This document shows, in pieces, positions 1 through 12,863 of a stretch of DNA of 64,000 bases. Each line of letters starts with the position of its first letter. The first letter of the stretch is position 1. The notes beneath the pieces were generated by a model. It was not told where the DNA came from. It worked only from the letters and a program-made list of their open reading frames with translations, and did not search any database. The position numbers and the translations under genes are program-made. This DNA is from Nepenthes gracilis. Taxonomy: Eukaryota > Streptophyta > Magnoliopsida > Caryophyllales > Nepenthaceae. Where the stretch lies: the NCBI GenBank assembly GCA_033239525.1, contig BSYO01000010.1:14724042-14788041 (forward strand), in the 5' to 3' direction.

Positions 1-3000
1 AATTAATTGTTAGGATTATCTTTTTATCATTTATTATGGATAGCTAATATCAATTTTTTAAAATATTCTTCATAAATATTATACTTTAAAATACTTTAAA
101 ATTACTAACATCCTTCCTATTCAAGAATATTTTAGAATAAATATACATCTCTAACATTTTTTTTTTATAATTCTCTAAGTTCTTTTAAAACTTTTTTGAA
201 TCATTTATACAACTATCTATTCTACACATATATCTTTATATACATAGTTGTACATATAATCGTCTTCTATTTACATGTCACATTTACATAGTGCATAACC
301 TTTATACTCCTAAACCATCTGTGACATTAGATTCCCAAAAGTTACTATTGTATACCCAACGAATTAAAATATACTGAATACATAATAGCCGTGGGCATGT
401 TTAATAAAACATTATGTAGGTCATATTCTTGTGAGTCCCATATCTATCTGGCATATCATCCAATAACCTGCATGATGACACACGTGCCTTAGCCTAATTA
501 GGAAAGAATTGTTGAATGGTGTATAACAGGCACTTAATCCACGCATGTGCATAGGCTATCTAGATTAGCAGCACCTGATAGATGTATGAGCGCATTTTGT
601 CTAAATTGTCCAGTGCTTAATGTGCGCTGAAGCGTCATGTATGCAGTGTATTTACACCTGATGTATACCTGATTGGCACTCATATGCCATTCCTAATATG
701 AAATTGCCATGATGTGATTTTAGGGTTAATCTTTCACGGTTTTTAAGTTATTAAGTGTCGGTATAGTGAGAAAAAGATGAGAAAGAAAGAAAAAAATAAG
801 AAGAGGAAAATTTGTTCATCTATCTAAGTTTCGAATTGTAGTTTATTCCCCATCGATTTTGGGTACGTTATTCTCAATATTGCGAAGGATATTTTATCAG
901 TCATAAATTTTCTTTTTTTATCTTATACTATTTATTGGTTATATTTATTTAATACATGTTGTTGTATCCTTTATATTTATTCAAAATTTATGTAACCAAA
1001 ACTTATCACTTAGTAATATTCTTTAGATGTATAATCTTATAATTTCTTTTTTCATTTTGGAAGATAATTTTTCATATAAAATTTTATCTATTTTACTATT
1101 TATGATCATTATTTATTTATTATATCGATTTATCTTTTCACGATTCAAATAAAGGATCCGAAATCTAACATCTTAGGAGCTCAATTAAATCATTATTACA
1201 ACAACATAACAAGTCTACAATAAACTCGATAATTAATTCCATCCCGACCCTTCTTAAACCATTGTCCTGTAAAATTGAGACAAGGGAGCCTAACTAATTC
1301 CACGTCTCACTTGCCCAACTTTATGCTTTCACTAATTTACTCAAAGATGCATTATTAGCTCCTTAATTGAACGAATTGATTGATGGCTCTACATAACACG
1401 ACTTAGAAGATGAAAATTATTCTAAAATGGACCGACAATATGAAAACATTAAATGGGTTTGAATATTTACTTTTAAATTATGATATTTAAAGTCTTAGGG
1501 GGAAAGTTCTACGTGAATGATAGTTGGAAGGATCCATATCTGCTAGTCTCCAACATATTTCCTCTTCGAGACCTAACTTTCTTCCAAATATTTATGCTTG
1601 GAAAGTTAGCTACCATTTATTTATATATAGAATTTTTATACAATTATGAATTTAAATTTATTATAAAAAATCCCAATTAATTTTTAAATTTTTAATGAAA
1701 ATTCGAGATATATATGTATATAAGGATTTTTTTTTTAGAGGGGTATTATTTTTAATTTCTATTTAAGTGATCTTAGCTACTAGGGTGGTGGTAGCTGCAT
1801 GGGGCATGCATCAAATTAAGTAGGACAATTATTGGTGCCTGCGTTACCTAACACTTATTGCCACAATATCATAAAAGTTAATGTCATGGCCTACATCCGT
1901 ACTTTTATACGTATATACATGCACGTGTATATACATACATACATACAAACAAACACGCACATGGTTTTGTCTTTGTATAGCCAATGATTAATTCAAGACT
2001 TTTAGATTGAGATTCAATTCTTAAAAATTAATTTTTTTAAAAAATAAATAATATAAAATTAGTATATTTTGTATTGTGATTTTTATAATATTAATATTTA
2101 GATGTTTTAGCATTTTTTTAAAAAATTAAATAATATATTATTTTAATTTATTAAATATGATTTGTTGGATCTGTATCGATTGAATTGGCAATATTAAATT
2201 TATAATTATCAGTTTAATTGTTGTTATTACATGTATATATCTAATAGTTGTTTTCACACAGCCCAAAATTTGTAAGTAATTTGTGGTAGGTGGTGATCAT
2301 ATATAATGAGTGTGTACACAATATGAAGATCTAACTGCCCCCATTGTTCCCGTCTAATTTGTATAGCTATAAAATCATGCGATGCATTCGATTCCCCGTG
2401 AAAATGGACACCAGTTAAATTAACCGCTAAATATTTTTAAGTGTTAAGGTTAATCCTAAGATGTCAAGTAAAAATTATATCAGTATTAAATCGTCAAACG
2501 TAAAGAAGTCGTTAGTTAAAATTATTGAAACACGCAACAATCAGATTGGACTCGCAGTGCAATTTTATGACTATAAAATTAGACAGCGACATATAACATC
2601 CTTTGACATCTGAAGCACTCTAGAGACCTGATACTGCCTATATCTATCAATACTTTAATTAGAAAATTAAAAGTTTCAAAAAAGTATGAACTTTAGACAT
2701 AAATAGGACCGTGAGGTTGATATTTAATTACTGTATATTCGTGTTTGACATGGATTTAAGTTCCAAAATTTGACCTTGTTGAATTACCTTTGTTTCTTAG
2801 CTTTATGATCCTTTAAGTCTACTTATTATGAAATATAATCAGGAAAGTTCCACGGTTGAGCATCACTGATTACGTGATTCAACTATATGTGTCACCTAAT
2901 CATACTTATATTAAGTACTTTTTTTCTTTTTTCACCTAACTTATTATATTTTCTAAAATATTTTAGGGTATGTTTAGTTAGAATCATAGTCACATAAGCA

Positions 3001-3179
3001 ACATATATATCTTGGCCAGGGTTAGAAAAATTAGTCAAAAAATTATTATGTACTTTGTCACGCTTACTTTTAATTTGATCATCTACTTAGGAAATCAAAT
3101 CACTTTTACTGGCTATAATTTTTGGGCTAAATTAGCCTATTTTCGGTTCAACATGGCATCTGTGAACAGTGATGTGGTA
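1..3179. other. AT-rich intergenic DNA, no gene seen
   Basis: This stretch is strongly AT-rich with short homopolymers and a small CATA-type microsatellite near 1925-1945. Open frames are short, lack splice-consistent continuation and resemble no protein family I know. I see no tRNA, LTR pair or coding exon. It is probably decayed intergenic DNA left of the first retrotransposon; a promoter or old TE relic cannot be excluded. Confidence 0.6.
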
Positions 3180-3184
3180 CTCAC
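3180..3184. repeat. Left target-site duplication (CTCAC) of Copia-1
   Basis: CTCAC directly precedes the TGTTGG start of the 5' LTR, and the identical pentamer follows the 3' LTR at 8879-8883. Five-base duplications are typical of LTR-retrotransposon integration, so both element ends are fixed to the base and the copy has not recombined with another element. Confidence 0.85.
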
Positions 3185-3911
3185 TGTTGGATTATAGGTT
3201 ACTATTATATGGGCCCATACTGACTTGATGTGGTGAATGGAGGTAAATATTCTCACCGCGTGAGGATGGCTCGAGTTGTGCCTGTTGAGCGCTCGAGCCG
3301 CGTTTCCAGTAAGCCCCCGCTCGCTGCTCACCTGAATGTCACTCGAGCCCAAATTCCAGTATCATGAAGCTCGCTGTGCGGCCAAACGGCGCTTGATCGT
3401 GGGCCAGAGCCCGATGCGCACTCGACGGGCACTCGAGCGCGCGCCTATTATATAAAACGCGCACTTTGCATTTTAAGTTAATTATAATATGTTTTGAGCG
3501 CCGTTCCAGAGAAGAAAAAGAGAGAAAAGAGAGAGAAGAAGGAGAAGAGGAAGATTTGAGCATCCGGTTGGATTTTCAATCAAATTTCAGTCTCCGATAA
3601 TCACATGCACGAAGCTCTTGCTGTTGAGAAGAATATCTGTCGGGTTTTATCTCTACTCTTACTCTTTATATTTCTTGTACGGGTTGTACAAAATAAGTTG
3701 ATATTAATTTTTGTGATTTGGGGTTTGTGTAACTGATCAATTGTTGTTAGTAAAAAGTTCAGACTCCGTGTCTCGTTGTTTTTCTCCCTTATTTCATAGG
3801 GAGTTTTTTTACGTAAAAATCACGCATTTACATTTTGTGGTTGCTTATTGTGTGCATGCTATCATCTATTTCATATTTTCTCACGGTTTAAATAAGTTAT
3901 TAATTCTAACA
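3185..3911 (+). repeat. 5' LTR of Copia-1
   Basis: The LTR starts TGTTGG and ends TAACA, giving the canonical TG...CA termini, and is 727 bp long. A TATAAAA box lies at 3451-3457, followed by a purine-rich GAGAGA leader near 3510-3550. It carries one copy of the 100-bp CTCGAG-rich unit that is present three times in the 3' LTR. Confidence 0.88.
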
Positions 3912-3924
3912 AGTGGTATAAGAG
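3912..3924 (+). other. Primer-binding site for initiator-Met tRNA
   Basis: The sequence TGGTATAAGAG begins two bases inside the 5' LTR border. It matches the complement of the plant initiator methionine tRNA 3' end (TGGTATCAGAG) with one mismatch. This is where minus-strand DNA synthesis would have been primed. Confidence 0.8.
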
Positions 3925-3963
3925 ATTTTGGTTCGTGTTGGGTATTGTGACTTGTTTGAATCG

Positions 3964-4790
3964 ATGGAGGCCGAAAATAAGATAATTTATTTGAATGGCA
4001 CAAACTATGATATTTGGCGCAACAAGATGAAGGACTTGCTATTTGTGAAATCGTTGCACCATCCGATTTTTGCATAGTAAAAATTGGAATCAAAGTCCGA
4101 GGAGGATTGGACATTTGAGTATGAACAAGTTTGTGGTTATATTAGACAATTTGTGGATGATAAAGTATATAATCACATCCGAAACGAGACACATGTAAGG
4201 ACTTTGTGACAGAAACTTGAAACACTTTATGCCTCAAAGATCGGTAACAATAAATTGTTTCACTTGATGAAGCTTATGCAAGTGAGGTACAAGGAGGGCT
4301 CGTCTGTCGCCGATCACTTAAATGAGTTTCAAGGATTAGTTGATCAATTGAGTGGTATGTGTATAAAATTTAATGATGAACTGTTGGGTTTGTGGCTTCT
4401 AACTACTTTATCGAACTCTTGGGAGGTGTTAAGGATTACTGTCGCCAATTCAGCTCCAAACGGCGTGATAACCCTTGAGATAGTAAATGGAGTGGTGTTG
4501 AATGAAAAGATGAGACGTTGATCACAGGGGTCTTCCTCTACGCACTCCGAAGTATTAGTTTCTGAGTCACGGGGAAGAAATAAAGAGCATGGTCCTAAGT
4601 CTGCAGAGAAGGATCGAAGCAAATCTAGATCGAGGTATCAGAATCTTGAGTGCCATCATTGTGAAAAGAAAGGACACATCAAAAAATATTGCTACAATTG
4701 AAAGTGAGAGAATACTGAGAGTAATGAGAAGAATGCTGACAAGACTCAAGATGAAGAAATAGTTACTGTTGTTACTGGAAGTGATATTTG
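3964..4790 (+). pseudogene. Degenerate copia gag (nucleocapsid zinc knuckle)
   Basis: The frame opens at ATG 3964 with a copia-like N-terminus (LNGTNYDIW-type motif) and is soon interrupted by TAG and TAA codons near 4076. The gag core continues around 4255-4520. A zinc knuckle of exact CX2CX4HX4C spacing is encoded at 4651-4692, followed by a stop. In the family this protein packages element RNA. Several stops make the copy a pseudogene. The boundary with the protease region near 4790 is approximate. Confidence 0.8.
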
Positions 4791-7700
4791 GCTAGTGTGT
4801 CGGAGGATGAGGTGGTAAATCTAGCTAATCTTGAGACAAGTTGGGTGGTAGATAGTGGTGCTTCACTTCATGTCATGTCACGAAAAAAGTTCTTTACATC
4901 ATACACTCCTGGCAATTTTGGAGTGTTGAAAATGGACAATGAAGGTATGTCCCAAATTGCAAGATATGGTAATGTGTGTCTCACTATAAATAATGGAACC
5001 AAATTGTTGTGGATGGATGTTAGACACATCTCAGATATTCGACTGAATCTGATCTGGGCTGACAAGTTTGACGATGAAGGTTTTTGTAGCACGTTCTGTG
5101 CAAGAGTATAGAAGTTGACTAGAGGGTCTTTAGTTGTAGCTTGGGGCAGAAAAGTTTCTAACTTGTATGTGTTGCAAGCCTTGATTGCAGTTGGAGATGT
5201 GTACGTTGCTAGAGATAATGAGTTTTTAGATTTGTGGCACTGTCGGTTGAGTTACATGGGTGAGAAAGGCCTGAATTATTTAGCCAAGAAAAATTACCTT
5301 CAGGGGGTAAAAATAGCTCAACTAAAGACTTTTTCTCATTGCATAGTAGGAAAGTAACGGCGGATTTCATTCAATAGTAATTCATTTACAAGGAAGACTG
5401 ATCTTCTTGAATTGGTTCACACCAACTTATGTGGCATGTTCAAGGTGAAGACTCTTGTAGGAGCACTTTATTTTATCACATTCATTAATGACTATTCTCG
5501 AAAACTATGGGTGTATCCGCTGAAAATCAAAGGATCAAACTTTCATGTTCTTCAAACATTTTCACGCCTTGGTTGAGAGATAAACGGGAAAGAAATTGAA
5601 ATGCATCCGAAGTGATAATGATGGGGAGTACATCGAAGTGTTTGATGAGTATTGTCGATTTCATGGAATTCGCCAGCAAAAGACTCCACCGAAGACACCG
5701 CAACTAAATGGGGTAGCCGAGTAGATGAATGGGACTTTGATGGAGAGGGTTCGATGTGTGCTTTCAGAGGCGAAGCTCCCTGGCTCGTTTTGGAGGGAAG
5801 CCTTGAGAGTCGTGGCTCATGTCGTCAATTTTTCACCCCATGGTACTTTGAATGGAGAAGTGCTTGAAAAGATATGGACAGAAAAAGATGTATCCTACGA
5901 TCACTTGTGGGTATTTGGATGTAAGGTTTTTGTTCACGTTTCTAAAAATGAAAGAACCAAATTGGAGTCAAAGACCATAAAGTGTATATTTCTCGGTTAA
6001 GGAAAAGATAAGTTGGGATACCGACTGTATGATCGATTGAGAAGAAGCTGGTTCAATCTAGGGATATCGTGTTTGTAAAGAACGAGACTATAGAGGATAT
6101 GGGCAAAGGTTCAGAGTCTGTTTCCAAAAATGATGACAGTCGGGCATGTGATTCAAATCTTACGTCGGCACCTGTTCGTTATCAGAGTGAAAGTCAAGGC
6201 AATGCTGAAGATAAAAAAGATCACGAGACTGCAGTGCCCGATAGAGATGAGGATGAGATTATTCCTCTTGATACTGCCGAGCCTATTGAGACTGCTTCAC
6301 TTCGATGATCCACGAGAGATCGATGACCCTCTACTCGTCTGTCGACCGAGGAGTATGTTTTACTCACAGACGAAAGAGAGCCCGAATGCCTTGAAGAAGT
6401 AATGGAGGACGAACATAATGCGGAGTGGATGGAAGCTATGCGAGAAGAGATGGCGTCGCTACATGAAAATCACACGTTTGAGTTGACGAGGTTACCAAAT
6501 GGAAGACGAGCATTGAAGAACAAGTGGGTCTTCATGTTGAAGACAGATGAAAATAGCTCACAACCAAGGTACAAAGCGAGACTGGTTGTGAAGGGTTTCA
6601 ATCAACGGAAGGGTATTGACTTCGATGAGATTTTTATACCAGTGGTAAAGATGTCTTCTATTCGAGTGGTGCTCGGATTGGCTGTTGTTTTTGACCTGGA
6701 GGTAGAACAGATAGATGTGCGGACAGCGTTTCTTCACGGTGATCTTGAAGAAGAAATCTACATGAAACGACTAGAGGGATTTCTAGTTAAGGGGAAGGAG
6801 AACTTAGTGTGTCATCTCAAAAAAAAGTCTATATGGATTAAAACAAGTTCCAAGGCAATGGTATAAGAAGTTTGAGTCTATCATGGCAGATCAGGGCTAT
6901 CAGAAGACGATCTCGGATCATTGTATTTTTGTTTAGACTTTTTAAGAGGATGATTTTGTTGTTCTCTTACTCTATGTGGATGATATGCTGATAGTTGAGC
7001 GTAATGCTTCTCGAATTACGGAGTTAAAATGACAGCTTGGAAAGTCCTTTGATATGAAAGATTTGGGACCGGCAAAGCAAATTCTGAGAATTAGAATTTT
7101 TTACGACCGCAAATCAAAGAAGCTATGGATGTTACAAGAGAGCTATGTGGAGAAAGTGCTTCAACGTTTCAACATGAAAAAGTCAAAATTAGTGAGTACA
7201 CCGTTGGTCAATCATTTCAAGTTGAGCAATTGTCGATGTCATTCTACTGAAGATGAAAAGGCATACATGAAGGGCATACCCTATTCTTCAGCTATGGGTA
7301 GCCTAATGTATGCCATGGTGTGTACGAGGCCATATATAACTTATACTGTTGGAGTTGTAGTCGATTCTTGTCAAATCTCAGTAAGGAGTATTGGTCCGCA
7401 ATAAAATGGATTCTGAAGTATCTCCGAGAAACTTCTAAACTGTTTTTGTGCTTTGGGAGCAACATGTCCCTTCTGGTTGGATATCTTATGCCAGATATGA
7501 CGGGTGATGTCGACTCATGGAAGTCTACTTCGGGATATTTAGTCATGTTTGTGGGAGGAGCCGTTTCCTGACAATCGAGATTACAGAGGTGTGTTGTTCT
7601 CTCCACTAGTGAAGCAGAATTCATTGATATTCCGGAGGTAAGCAAGGAGATGTTATGGATAAAGAAATTCATTCGGAAACTTGGTCTCAAGCAGAAACGA

Positions 7701-7930
7701 TATGTGTTATTTTGCGATAATCAAAGTGCGATTCATCTTAGCAAGAACTCGTCTTTTCACGCCAAATCAAAGCATGTCGATGTGAAGTATCAATGGGTGC
7801 GGAATGTTGTTGACACGGGTTTATTGGTGCTAGAAAAGATCCGGACCGAGAAAAATGGATCGGATATGATGACCAAGGCATTACAAAAGGGAAAGTTTAA
7901 AACTTGCTATTCAATTGTCGAGATGAGGAT
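4791..7930 (+). pseudogene. Degenerate copia pol: protease, integrase, reverse transcriptase, RNase H
   Basis: Protease is shown by WVVDSGAS with the catalytic Asp codon at 4851-4853. A GAG-pre-integrase segment (LWHCRLSYMG) lies near 5235-5265. Integrase core and C-terminal parts follow to about 6000, with stops and frame changes near 5575 and 5725. Reverse transcriptase begins about 6402 (RLVVKGFNQ, QIDVRTAFLHG) and has the catalytic YVDD at about 6972-6983, after a frame break near 6840. RNase H includes LFCDNQSAIHL and MMTKAL near 7710-7880. The polyprotein would integrate and reverse-transcribe the element; here it is broken in at least six places. Confidence 0.88.
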
Positions 7931-7952
7931 GAATGGCCTCACACGGGAAATT

Positions 7953-8878
7953 TGTTGGGTTATGGGTCACTCCCATATGGGCCTGTACCCACTTGATGTG
8001 ACGGATGGAGGTAAATATTTTCACCGTATGAGAAAGGCTCGAGTTGCGCCTGTTGGGCGCTCGAGCTGCGTTTCTAGTAAGCTCCTGCTCGCTACTCGCC
8101 TGAATGTCGCTCGAGCCCAAATTCCAGTAGCATGGCGCTCACTGTGTGGCCGAATGGCGCTCGAGCCGCATTTCCAGTAGCTCCCTGCTCGCTGCTTGCT
8201 TGAATGTCGCTCGAGCCCAAATTCCAGTAGCATGGCGCTCATTGTGCGCCCGAATGGCGCTCGAGCCGCGTTTCCAGTAAGCTCTCGCTCGTTGCTCGCT
8301 TGAATGTCGCTCGAGCCCAAATTCCAGTAGCATGGCGCTTACTGTGTACCCGAATGGCGCTCAAACGCGGACCTGCGCCTAATGCGCGCTCTACGGGTGC
8401 TCGAGTGCACGCCTATTATATAAAACGCGCATTTTGCATTTTAGGTTAATTCTAATCTGCTTTGAGTGCCGTTTCAGAGAAGAAAAAGAGAGAAAAGAGA
8501 GAGGAGAAGGAGAAGATGAAGATTTGAGCCTCCGGTTGGGTTTTCAATCAAATTTCAGTCTCCGATAATCACACGCACGAAGCTCTTGCTGCTGAGAAGA
8601 ATATCTGTCGGATTTTATCTCTACTCTTACTATTTATATTTCTTATACGGGTTGTGCAAAGCAAGTTGATATTGATTCTTATGATTTGATGTTTGTGTAA
8701 CCAATCAACTGTTGCTAATGAAAATTCTGGACTCCGTATCCCGTGATTTTTCTCCATCATTTCATAGGGAGTTTTTTATGTAAAAATCATACATTTACTT
8801 TTTGTGATTGCTTATTGTGTGCATGCTATCATCTATTTTATATTTCCTCATGGTTTAAATAAATGATTAATTTTAAGA
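7953..8878 (+). repeat. 3' LTR of Copia-1, enlarged by tandem units
   Basis: The LTR starts TGTTGG like the 5' LTR and ends AAGA, so the final CA has mutated. It is 926 bp, about 200 bp longer than its partner. The difference equals two extra copies of a 100-bp unit. The TATA box (CTATTATATAAAA type, near 8412) and the GAGAGA leader are conserved. Confidence 0.87.
8058..8357 (+). repeat. Three 100-bp tandem units inside the 3' LTR
   Basis: Units begin with CGCTCGAGC at 8058, 8158 and 8258, each exactly 100 bp, followed by a divergent partial unit from 8358. Each contains the motif TCGAGCCCAAATTCCAGTAG. The 5' LTR has a single equivalent unit starting near 3280. The units lie upstream of the TATA box, where plant LTR enhancers usually sit, so copy number could affect promoter strength; that is inference. 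Confidence 0.9.
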
Positions 8879-8883
8879 CTCAC
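8879..8883. repeat. Right target-site duplication (CTCAC) of Copia-1
   Basis: This pentamer is identical to 3180-3184 and starts immediately after the mutated 3' LTR end. Confidence 0.85.
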
Positions 8884-9687
8884 TATCATGACTTAATAAA
8901 TGATTGCCAAGTGAACATTTTTTGTACCCTATGGTCTTTTCATCTCATCTCCTATGCTTGTCCCACTTTAAATTGGTAAAATCTACTTAGTTTTATAAAG
9001 TTTAAGTAGAATTATTTAAATTGAAAATATGAATAAAATTAATTCTAATTATAGGACAATGTTGAATTTTTTAAATAATTTTGCCATGTCTCCTATTTTT
9101 CTACTTAACCTACATTTTTATCGAGATGGGATATTAAGATAATAACAACAACAATTACACTACTTATAAATCAGTATAAATGTTCATATAAAAAGGGATA
9201 TAGCACGAGTCGTATAGTATAAAGTCAAGACAAGACGACCTAGAAAAAGGGTGTGTCATTTGAGAAAGAATATGGTCTTATGTGTGGGAAAATAATTAGA
9301 GAGTTTGGTAGTTGAGTTTATCACCATTTGATCAAAACTATGTTGACATACTAGCAAGCCTAAAGACTTAAGTGTAAGAATTTTTATGAGATTTATATAT
9401 TCATATGAATCATTAAAATTATTATATTATTTTATAATATCATAATATAAAAATAAATTTCATATATTTATTTAAATTTATATTTAAAATGCTTTTTTTA
9501 AAAAAAATTGTAACCGATCTTTCTTCATCTACTCTTATTATTCTTCTATTATGAAATGATATAGATTATTTTAATAGGAAAATATGTTTCACCCTTATCT
9601 TTAGTTTTTCTAGAAGGTTTTATCGAATTTAGAAATAATAAAAAATTTTTAGAACTTTTTAATAAGCCAAAATTCGAAACCGTCCAT

Positions 9688-9733
<46 letters not shown>

Positions 9734-10837
9734 CTACTCATTGTTATTCTCTACTAACAATGGTTAATTATATCATTTATATGTCAAAAAGATAGCAAAT
9801 TTCTTAATTATAAAAATTTTAATTTTTACATAAAATATCAAACTTATTAAGAAAATAAATTTTTTTTAATAAAATATAACTAATTAACTCTATAAAATTA
9901 TAAATTATAATTATTTTAATAAATTATTGGCATAAATCAGGTCATGTGAAATGATAATTTTATGGTTAAATTAGTAGATAAAAGGTCCAAATTGGAGTCA
10001 TATTATAAGAATTGGTGTATCTTGCCAACCATTCCCTCAGCTACCTCTCCATAGCCTCTCTTCGCTTCCTCTCACGTACACACACTGACTTTTCATGCAT
10101 GCCCCCACATCTTCAGCAATGCCCACCGCTGACTCTTTGGTTGAGGGAATAATAAATATATATATATATGAAATTTTATTATTAATCATCTTTCAAATCA
10201 ATGAGAATAGAGATATTTCGATTAATAATTTTATTATTAATTATTGAATTTGATTATATACATTTTATATTAGTATATATCAGTTACTAATTAAAAAAAT
10301 AACAGCTGAAAAATTTATTACCTAAGAATATTTATTACCAGGGAAAACATAACCAACCCCAAATAAAAGGTCAAGTTTATTTTTATCTCAAGGTGAATAC
10401 GAATATTAATCACCACCACTATGTAACATTATAAAAAAATAATATCAATTTTTTTAAAAAAAAATAAGTGTGGAGAGAGATAGGAGATAGTAAAAATTTA
10501 AATAAGAAAATATTTAGACCTATTTTTAATAATTTTAATATAAGTGGATATATACTTGGATATATAAATAATATTTTTATGATATTATACTAAAGAAATA
10601 AAGGTAAAAAAATTATTAAAAATTTTAATGAACTAAAGATCGATGCCAAACCTCCTAGCATAGTCGATTTTAGGACGGGGTTGTTATGATTTTGAGGAAA
10701 TATTTCTAGAAAAAATAGATAATTTATAACTTATAGTTAAAAATGCAGTTAAAGTATTTTCAAAAAAACTATTATATTTTATTTGTTGGAAAAAATTATA
10801 GTAAATTTTAAACAAATTATAACAAAAAACGTAGAGT
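8884..10837. other. AT-rich intergenic DNA
   Basis: No open frame of note, no splice-linked coding segments and no RNA gene were seen. The stretch is very AT-rich and contains a long TA dinucleotide tract. It separates Copia-1 from the truncated Ty3/gypsy element. Confidence 0.6.
9691..9729. repeat. (AT)n microsatellite
   Basis: About 39 bp of uninterrupted AT dinucleotide lie in AT-rich intergenic DNA. The tract is likely to vary in length between individuals. Confidence 0.95.
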
Positions 10838-10957
10838 TTTGACCTCGGCCGACCCTAAAAGGCTAAGTCCTTACGGACTTCATAGTTGAAACGACGACTT
10901 CTACTTTCGACGCCCCCAATTAGGTCAAAGGCACAAACGCCCCGGGCACACCGGTAT

Positions 10958-11345
10958 GGACCGTACACGTCGATGAATTGTCCACGTAGGCAGGCAGCAA
11001 GGTCGGCATCATCTCGGAACTTCGGACGGCTTAGAGATAAAATACTCTCTATTACTCGGATTCTCAATAACCAACAACATCGCAGAATACGAGGTCTTCC
11101 CCCATGAGACTCAGGTTAACCAAGGAATGCTCAGGAAAGGCATTGGTCGTTTATAGCGACTCGAAGTTGGTGATCCACCAAATCTAAGGGACTTTCAAAA
11201 TGTCGAACCCTCAGCTAGCCAAGTATCTAGCCAAGGCGAGGGCTCAAGCCCAGGCGTGCGAGAAGGTCGAGATTGTGCATATCATGAGAACAGAGAATTG
11301 GAAGGCCGACCAGTTAGTTAGGGCTGCTACAACGGGCTCTCGGAA
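10958..11345 (+). pseudogene. Ty3/gypsy second RNase H (archaeal-type), degenerate
   Basis: Translated pieces give a WTVHVDE start near 10958, then TNNIAEYE near 11070, then YSDSKLVIHQ and NPQLAKYLAKARAQAQ, and IMRTENWKADQLVRAA near 11290. This is the order seen in the extra RNase H of Tat elements. In the family the domain removes RNA from RNA-DNA hybrids. Stop codons and frameshifts separate the pieces, so it is inactive. Confidence 0.75.
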
Positions 11346-11559
11346 GTAGTATGCCAGGAGCATGTGGGAAGTCCTAGCCGCACCCAGCATAAACGACCCT
11401 GAGTACGAGGTGCTATAGGTGGTCGAAGGTAATAACCGGAGGACCCCATACCAAAAGTACTTGACGGATGAAACACTACCAGAGAATCCAGAGGAAGCCA
11501 AGTGCATAAAGAAGATGGTCGATTGTACGCGATCTACGATGTGAGATTGTACCGACAAG

Positions 11560-12659
11560 GATATTCGACCCCTGACCTAAAATGCCTCACTCCTAGATAA
11601 GCTGAATACGCGTTGAGTGAAGTGCACATTGGCGTTTGTGGCTTATACATTGGACGAAAGAATATTGCATTCAAGGTCATACGCCAAGGTTTGTATTAGC
11701 CCACAATGAAGCATGACGCAATGGACTTCATTAAAAGATGTGAAAGCTGCCGGGTCCACAGGTCCATGAGCCATCAGCTGCACACGGAGTTGCAAAGCTT
11801 GCATGCACCATAGCTGTTCGCGCAGTGGGAGCTCGATATCCTTGGGCCGATGCCCTTGGCATCAAGTCAGAGAAAATGTTTTATTGTCGGCATTGATTAC
11901 TTTACCAAATGGGTCAAAACCACTCCTCTAGCGCGTATAACATAGCAGAACGCGACGGATTTTGTCCGCCAAAATATTATTTGTCCGTTTGGAATTCCTG
12001 AAATTATAGTGACCGACAATGGAACCCAATTATCCGACAAACGATTCACCAAGGACTACATAAGCTTGCGCATTAGACTGGTCAACACATCCGTGGCATA
12101 TCTACAGGCAGACGGCCAAGTCAAAGTGACAAACCGTACGCTACTGTACGGGCTAAAAACTAAATTGGAAGTTGTAAGGGGCTCCTAGGTAGACGAGCTC
12201 CTCTCCATTCTGTGATCATACTGGACGACGGCATGGGAGATACCATTTAGTCTATGCTACAGGGCCAAAGAAGTCGTCCATGTCGAGGTCGGGCTAGCCA
12301 ACCTACGAATCAAATGCTTTGATCTTATTAGCAATTTTCAAAGACTCAGAGAGCACCTGAACCTACTCCCGAAAATCCATAATGCGGTACGCTTAAGGAT
12401 AGAGGCCTACCAACAGTGCATCGTTCGGTACTACAACAAACAGGTAAAGGCTCATCCGCTTGAGGTTAGGGATTTGGTCCTACTGAGTGTAGAGGCGATG
12501 GGCAAGACTACTCATAAGAACAAACACTCTCCAAATTGGAAGGGATTGTTCCTTATCTTAGTGATTCTTCGAAACAGGGCATACAAGCTGCGCACCCGAG
12601 ACGGCAAATTGGTCCCTCGGACCTGGAATGCCGCCCATCACAAGAAGTACTATCAATAA
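11560..12659 (+). pseudogene. Ty3/gypsy integrase, degenerate
   Basis: A leader (AIYDVRLYRQGYSTP) and a zinc-binding segment ending CESCRVHRSMS precede the core. Core motifs are ELDILGPMP (first catalytic Asp, codon 11835-11837), FIVGIDYFTKWV, and TDNGTQ (second Asp, codon 12015-12017). The position expected for the catalytic Glu of DD35E, at 12123-12125, encodes Lys. The C-terminal part runs to the TAA at 12657-12659 (HSPNWKGLF, KLRTRDGKLVPRTWN). In-frame stops occur at about 11944, 12187 and 12213. The protein would insert element DNA into the genome. Confidence 0.87.
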
Positions 12660-12863
12660 TCCTCGGACACACCCGGGTAAAATTTGCATACATGGTCAGG
12701 GATGCTTATACATGTAGCATGTTTTCGTTAATAAAATCATTATTTTCATTTTTCTGTCTAACTGCTGATGTGAGTACATGTATGCTTGACATCTCATAAA
12801 ATAAACGACCTAAATTGTCCCTAGGTTAGGAGGACTCTCGTCCACCTGTAAACACACCCCAAG

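Larger units (their letters stand above)
3185..8878 (+). mobile_element. Full-length non-functional Ty1/copia LTR retrotransposon (Copia-1)
   Basis: The element has two related LTRs in the same orientation, a CTCAC target duplication, an initiator-Met tRNA primer-binding site straight after the 5' LTR, and gag, protease, integrase, reverse transcriptase and RNase H relics in that order. Integrase before reverse transcriptase defines Ty1/copia. All genes carry in-frame stops and frameshifts, so it cannot encode its own proteins. The LTRs differ by scattered substitutions and by a tandem-repeat length difference, so the insertion is not recent. Assignment to a copia sublineage was not attempted. 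Confidence 0.93.

Noticed and set aside
8021..8333. Overlapping minus-strand open frames with repeated Ser/Arg-rich peptides
   Set aside because: They arise from the 100-bp tandem units of the Copia-1 3' LTR being read antisense; the same peptide pattern appears in the 5' LTR. No coding support.
9691..9729. Possible origin or palindromic regulatory site in the long AT tract
   Set aside because: A plain dinucleotide microsatellite explains it, and similar tracts occur at 18577 and 59262.
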